Assembly (NCBI RefSeq): GCF_013839445.1
Contig: NZ_JACDIT010000001.1
Span: 986,658-1,050,657, forward strand
Source of the DNA: Chthonobacter albigriseus
GTDB taxonomy: Bacteria > Pseudomonadota > Alphaproteobacteria > Rhizobiales > Pleomorphomonadaceae
Length of the DNA: 64,000 nt
Direction: 5' to 3'
Notes under the pieces: generated by a model
What the model was told of the DNA's origin: nothing
Databases searched by the model: none
What the model saw: only the letters and a program-made list of their open reading frames with translations
Made by a program: the position numbers and the translations under genes
Shown here: piece after piece, positions 60,746 to 64,000 of the stretch
How positions within the stretch are numbered: position 1 is the first letter of the stretch
Layout: every line of letters starts with the position of its first letter

Positions 60746-60880
60746 GGCGCGACCATGAGCGACGTGACTTCAGCGCACGCCTATCGGATGTTTGCGGCGC
60801 GAAAAGGACATAGCGGTGAAACAGCGGCGAGCCGTCGAGGTTCGACCGCTGTTCGACGTCACACGAGGAGGATACGGGAC

Positions 60881-61285
60881 ATGGCGGATGTGCGGGCAAT
60901 GCTGGCGATCGGAATGCAGGGACAACTGGGCAACCACGGCGTCCTGCCGTGGGAGGGCAATACGGACCCCGCCTTCGTGGAGGATGTCGAGCGGTTCTTC
61001 GAACTGACCCGCGGTCATGTGTTGATCGCAGGGCCGGTCACCGCCCGTTCGGTGCCGGACTGGGCCAAGCGCGACCTGGAGGTTTTCGAACTCCGCTCGC
61101 ACATGGCCCCGGAGGACGTCATCGCCCGGTTCGAGGGGCGGCGCATCTTCGTGGGCGGCGGACCGACGGTGTGGGCGGCCTATGCTCCCTATATCCGGAT
61201 CTGGGATGTCACACGGCTGCCCTATGACGGTCCGGCGGACCGATACTTCGATCCAGCCTGGATGCTCGGGCCGGTCCGGATCTGA
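60881..61285 (+). CDS. short dihydrofolate-reductase-fold protein
   Basis: The 134-residue protein follows the DHFR pattern: AIGMQGQLGNHGVLPWEG at the start, HVLIAGPVTARSVPDW in place of the NADPH loop and IFVGGGPTVWAAY for the second nucleotide motif. It is shorter than typical DHFR (about 160) and the middle is compressed, so it may act on another substrate. A strong GAGGAGG site lies nine bases before the ATG. No thyA is nearby, and a canonical folA may exist elsewhere. Confidence 0.7.
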   Translation: MADVRAMLAIGMQGQLGNHGVLPWEGNTDPAFVEDVERFFELTRGHVLIAGPVTARSVPDWAKRDLEVFELRSHMAPEDVIARFEGRRIFVGGGPTVWAAYAPYIRIWDVTRLPYDGPADRYFDPAWMLGPVRI

Positions 61286-61348
61286 GGGCGGAACCACTGG
61301 CGGTGCCGCGTGTTCATGTGAACAAGCCATGAACAACGGAGCGCCCTC

Positions 61349-61585
61349 GTGTCGAACCAGCACAGCGATCACAATCCCAAGCTCGACGCCGAACCGCAGT
61401 CGAACCAGCGCAAGGATCCCGAAGACTGGGTGTCCGGGCACGACCCGATGACAGGCGCGCAGGCATCGTACCTGAAGACCTTGTCGGAGGAGGCGGATGC
61501 GCCGGAGCTCTACGCGGACGATCTCGACAAGGCGGAAGCGTCCAAGCGCATCGATGCCCTTCGGGAGAAGCTTGGTCGCACCTGA
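61349..61585 (+). CDS. DUF3072 family small protein
   Basis: The 78-residue acidic, hydrophilic protein carries the DUF3072 core DPMTGAQASYLKTLSEEA followed by a charged helix ending ASKRIDALREKLG. The start is a GTG with GGAG upstream. The family is widespread and uncharacterised. It follows the DHFR-like gene by 63 bp. Confidence 0.8.
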   Translation: MSNQHSDHNPKLDAEPQSNQRKDPEDWVSGHDPMTGAQASYLKTLSEEADAPELYADDLDKAEASKRIDALREKLGRT

Positions 61586-61669
61586 GCGACCGCCCCGAAA
61601 CCGCTTTCGCGCCGGATCCGTATCTCACGGCATGTCCGTCGGCCGACCACCCGGCGGGCCCGACTTGAT

Positions 61670-61698
61670 GCCCCGCCGACCCTCCGGCGGGGCCTTTT
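61670..61698 (+). terminator. Rho-independent terminator after the DUF3072 gene
   Basis: The stem GCCCCGCCG / CGGCGGGGC with a 6-base loop is followed by CTTTT. It lies 85 bp after the DUF3072 stop and ends just before the small membrane protein gene on the other strand. Confidence 0.75.
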
Positions 61699-61709
61699 CC
61701 TCGGTTTCC

Positions 61710-61871
61710 TCAGTCGGGATCGTGCCGCATGACGACAACCGCCGTCGCTGCCATGACAGCGACGGTCAGGGCGGTCGCTCCGATCATGCCGAAGCCGGTG
61801 AAGAACAAAGTGGCCGCTCCGCAGGCCGTCGCGCAGACGCTTCCCGCAGCAACAATGGTTTCCACCTTCAT
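61710..61871 (-). CDS. small hydrophobic membrane protein, 53 aa
   Basis: The 53-residue open frame starts ATGAAGGTGGAAACC and encodes two hydrophobic stretches (about 5-24 and 26-47) with a Cys pair (VCATACG) and a polar end (MRHDPD). A perfect GGAGG lies six bases before the ATG, which is the strongest argument that it is real. I do not recognise a family. It lies between the DUF3072 terminator and the MFS gene. Confidence 0.6.
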   Translation of the reverse strand: MKVETIVAAGSVCATACGAATLFFTGFGMIGATALTVAVMAATAVVVMRHDPD

Positions 61872-62015
61872 GGCCCGCCTCCAAGCCGTTGGGTGAGTTC
61901 TTGTGTTGCAGGACGCAGCGTAGCCTCCAGCGCAGACATTGCAATATGAAATAATGCTGACGACGAATAAGCTCCGTAGCGATCGACCGATCAGGAGCGA
62001 CGCAGCGCTGGCCGA

Positions 62016-63254
62016 TTAGCCTTTGTCCTGTGGCGTAGGATCGGGACGGACGAGGATGGGGCGGCCGGCGCCGAAGCCGGCGATCGCGCCCGCGATGCCG
62101 AGCGCGGCGAAGAGGATCCCCGTCACGGCAAAGCCGCCCGACCACGCGTGCAGCAGGCCGACCAACAGCGGGCCGCCGGCGGCGAGAATGTAGCCGACCG
62201 TCTGGGCCATGCTGGACAACTGCGCAGCGACCCACGGATCGGGCGAGCGCAGGACGATCACGGTCATGGCGACGGCTATCAGGCTGCCTTGCCCGAGGCC
62301 CTGGATGACGGCCCAGAACCAAATGGACCAAAGCGGCGCGTACAGGCAGCCGAGCAGGCCGACGACGGCACAGGCCAGCAGGATCACGTTGATCCAACTC
62401 TGGCTCTTCAGCCGGGCCGCGATGTTGGGCGCGGCGAGACAGGACACCGTCTGGATCAGCACCGAGACCGAAACGATGAAACCGGCGGTCACGCCATCGA
62501 GACCCCGATCGCGCAGGATCGGCGCAAGCCATCCGAAGACGCAGTAGGCGAGCGACGACTGTAGGCCCATGAACAGCGTCACCTGCCAGGCCAGCGGATC
62601 GCGCCAGAGTCCCCTCACCGGCGGGCGGCGTACCGCCGGAACCGTGCGCGCATGGGCCAGTTGCACGGTCCACAGCAGGCCGACGGCGGCGGCCGGAAGC
62701 GCCCAGGCGGCAAGCGCAAGGGACCACGATCCGAATGCCTCGTTGATGGGCACCGTGATGCCGGCCGCGGTGGCCGCTCCGCCGCAGAGGGCCATGGTGT
62801 AGAGACCGGTCATGAGCGCGGCGCTGCCGGGGAAGTCGCGCTTGACGAGGCCGGGGAGGAGAACGTTGCCGACCGCGATGGCGGCTCCGGCGATCACCTG
62901 TCCGGCAAGGACCGCAACCTCCGACGGTATGCCGCGCAGGCCGGTGCCCGCGGCGATCAGGACGAGCGCCCAGAACACCGTCCATTCCGGACCGATGCGG
63001 CGCGAGAGGATAGGCGCGAGCGGCGCGAAGAGGCCAAGGCAGAGCACCGGCAAGGTTGTGGCAAGGCCGGAAAAGAGCGGTCCTGCGCCGGTCTCGGCAA
63101 CGGCTTCCGGCAACACGGCCGAGAGGCTGGAGAAGATCGGGCGCAGATTGAAGCTGACCAGCACCAGACTGAGCCCGAGCAGGAATCGCCCGGCGCGAGA
63201 CCTGGCCGATGGATCGGCCACTGGCTTGGTGGGCTCACGGGACACGTCGTTCAT
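62016..63254 (-). CDS. CynX/NimT-family MFS transporter
   Basis: The 412-residue inner-membrane protein has twelve predicted helices. The N-terminal FNLRPIFSSLSAVLPE and the first-half layout resemble CynX/NimT (cyanate or nitroimidazole-type) transporters of the major facilitator superfamily. The ATG at 63254 is chosen because the frame upstream is polar and unlike the family. No cyanase gene is near, so the substrate is unknown. Confidence 0.85.
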   Translation of the reverse strand: MNDVSREPTKPVADPSARSRAGRFLLGLSLVLVSFNLRPIFSSLSAVLPEAVAETGAGPLFSGLATTLPVLCLGLFAPLAPILSRRIGPEWTVFWALVLIAAGTGLRGIPSEVAVLAGQVIAGAAIAVGNVLLPGLVKRDFPGSAALMTGLYTMALCGGAATAAGITVPINEAFGSWSLALAAWALPAAAVGLLWTVQLAHARTVPAVRRPPVRGLWRDPLAWQVTLFMGLQSSLAYCVFGWLAPILRDRGLDGVTAGFIVSVSVLIQTVSCLAAPNIAARLKSQSWINVILLACAVVGLLGCLYAPLWSIWFWAVIQGLGQGSLIAVAMTVIVLRSPDPWVAAQLSSMAQTVGYILAAGGPLLVGLLHAWSGGFAVTGILFAALGIAGAIAGFGAGRPILVRPDPTPQDKG

Positions 63255-63602
63255 GGGCAGGATGCGGGGAACGCAGGAGGGAAGGCCGGGGGCGGCGGCG
63301 CGATGGCCGTGGGCCTTCGAAGCTGCCGCCTGATTAGGCGATGCCTGCCTTGAGATCAATCGTCACAAGCCCGGAGGAGCGTGCTTCGAAGGTCGTGGGC
63401 AGACCTCCGGAAAGCTGCTTTCCGCGCTTGCGTTTCTTGCCGGTGTTGGCCATGGTGCGAGACCGCGGTGGCCCTCGCCGGATGCCGCGGCCGCCTTTCT
63501 CGACAGGCGAATTCCATTCTCACGCAGAGAAGCCCGGCCCCTGCCCCGCGTCGATGACCTTCGCCCCGGACGGCCGTGCTTCCACGCCAGACGGGACCAT
63601 CC
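63255..63602. other. dnaN upstream region
   Basis: This 348 bp gap lies between the divergent MFS gene and dnaN. It holds one doubtful small open frame (63334-63453, minus strand) and presumably the dnaN promoter. I see no DnaA-box cluster, hairpin or repeat that would suggest an origin. Confidence 0.5.
63334..63453 (-). CDS. possible small basic protein, 39 aa
   Basis: The 39-codon frame starts MANTGKKRKRGKQLSGG and ends in a mixed stretch with IDLKAG. The composition (very basic N-terminus) is plausible for a small nucleic-acid-binding protein, but there is no ribosome-binding site at the right distance. It is listed with low confidence. Confidence 0.25.
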   Translation of the reverse strand: MANTGKKRKRGKQLSGGLPTTFEARSSGLVTIDLKAGIA

Positions 63603-64000
63603 ATGCGAGTGACGCTCGAGCGGTCGCATCTCCTGAAGTCGCTGACCCACGTGCACCGGGTCGTCGAGCGCCGCAACACGATCCCCATTCTTTCCAATGT
63701 GCTTCTCAAGGCATCCGGCGGAGGCCTTCAGCTGAAGGCGACGGACCTCGACCTGGAGGCGATCGAGAACATCGCGGCAATGGTGGAGCGTCCGGGGGCG
63801 ACGACCGTGCCGGCGCACATGTTCTACGACATCGTCCGCAAGCTGCCGGACGGTGCGCAGGTCGAACTGACGACATCGCCGGACGGGGCGACGCTGGCGA
63901 TCGCGTCGGGGCGGTCGAAGTTCTCGCTGCAGATGCTGCCCGAAAGCGACTTCCCGGACATCACGGTCGGGGAACTCAGCCACCGGTTCGAGCTGAAGGC
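63603..64000 (+). CDS. dnaN: DNA polymerase III subunit beta (sliding clamp), partial
   Basis: The first 132 residues of the beta clamp are present; the gene continues past the window edge. The N-terminal domain is typical: MRVTLERSHLLKSLTHV, RRNTIPILSNVLL and LKATDLDLEA. The clamp encircles DNA and tethers polymerase III. GGGA precedes the ATG. Neither dnaA nor recF lies to its left. Confidence 0.95.
   Translation, partial: MRVTLERSHLLKSLTHVHRVVERRNTIPILSNVLLKASGGGLQLKATDLDLEAIENIAAMVERPGATTVPAHMFYDIVRKLPDGAQVELTTSPDGATLAIASGRSKFSLQMLPESDFPDITVGELSHRFELK

Overview
This 64 kb window is high-GC chromosomal DNA of an alphaproteobacterium, most likely a Hyphomicrobiales (Rhizobiales) member outside the classical Rhizobiaceae. 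The markers are chvI-chvG followed by a truncated hprK, an EIIA-Man-type protein and HPr; irr next to fabA-fabB-fabI; regB/regA; an Omp19-like lipoprotein; DUF2852; and an mdh-sucCDAB-lpd cluster. A mesaconyl-CoA hydratase gene points to the ethylmalonyl-CoA pathway, and a PHB depolymerase to polyhydroxybutyrate storage. The genus cannot be named from the sequence alone. Almost all of the window is compact core genome. I saw no prophage, insertion sequence, CRISPR array, rRNA or tRNA.

Layout. 0.3-5.7 kb: mesaconyl-CoA hydratase, a membrane acyltransferase and polA. 5.8-10.6 kb: UDP-glucose dehydrogenase plus a UDP-glucuronate epimerase, divergent from a class A penicillin-binding protein, with a perfect CtrA-type site between them. 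10.6-16.5 kb: a DUF2380-like exported protein divergent from a NarL-type two-component pair, a YgjP-like metalloprotease, DUF2852, and a PHB depolymerase with an extra C-terminal helix-hairpin-helix domain. 16.7-20.5 kb: the redox pair regB/regA and pckA. 21-27.8 kb: a HugZ-like protein, a MATE exporter, the chvI-chvG-hprK-EIIA-HPr regulatory operon, and mmcB. 27.8-34 kb: an alpha/beta hydrolase, a DUF1624 membrane acetyltransferase, fabI-fabB-fabA, irr and an SH3 protein. 34.2-38.7 kb: a 2-hydroxyacid dehydrogenase, a LacI-family regulator with three palindromic operators and an orphan small ORF, an Lrp/LysE pair, and a MoeB/ThiF-like E1 enzyme. 38.8-46 kb: hslVU, an SDR protein, an FMN reductase with msrA, the Omp19-like inhibitor, zapE and a LysE-type exporter. 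46.3-55.4 kb: the TCA cluster mdh-sucC-sucD-sucA-sucB-lpdA. 55.4-64 kb: an EamA transporter, xerC, several little-known proteins (including a GINT1-like and a short DHFR-fold protein), a 53-residue membrane protein, a CynX-type MFS transporter, and the start of dnaN, cut by the window edge.

How the genes fit together. Central carbon metabolism (mdh, suc genes, lpdA, pckA, mesaconyl-CoA hydratase, PHB depolymerase) lies close to its likely controllers: RegBA for redox, ChvIG for acid and envelope stress, and the PTS-related HprK/EIIA/HPr branch. No sugar permease or enzyme I is seen here. Envelope genes (UDP-sugar enzymes, PBP1A, Omp19-like, zapE, xerC) are scattered between them.

No clearly new multi-gene system is evident. 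The most distinctive signals are the run of GC-rich hairpins just after nearly every stop codon of the TCA cluster, the LacI regulator with three operators controlling only itself and a 60-codon ORF, the PHB depolymerase-HhH fusion, the MoeB-like protein lacking its zinc cysteines, and the CtrA site between ugd and PBP1A.
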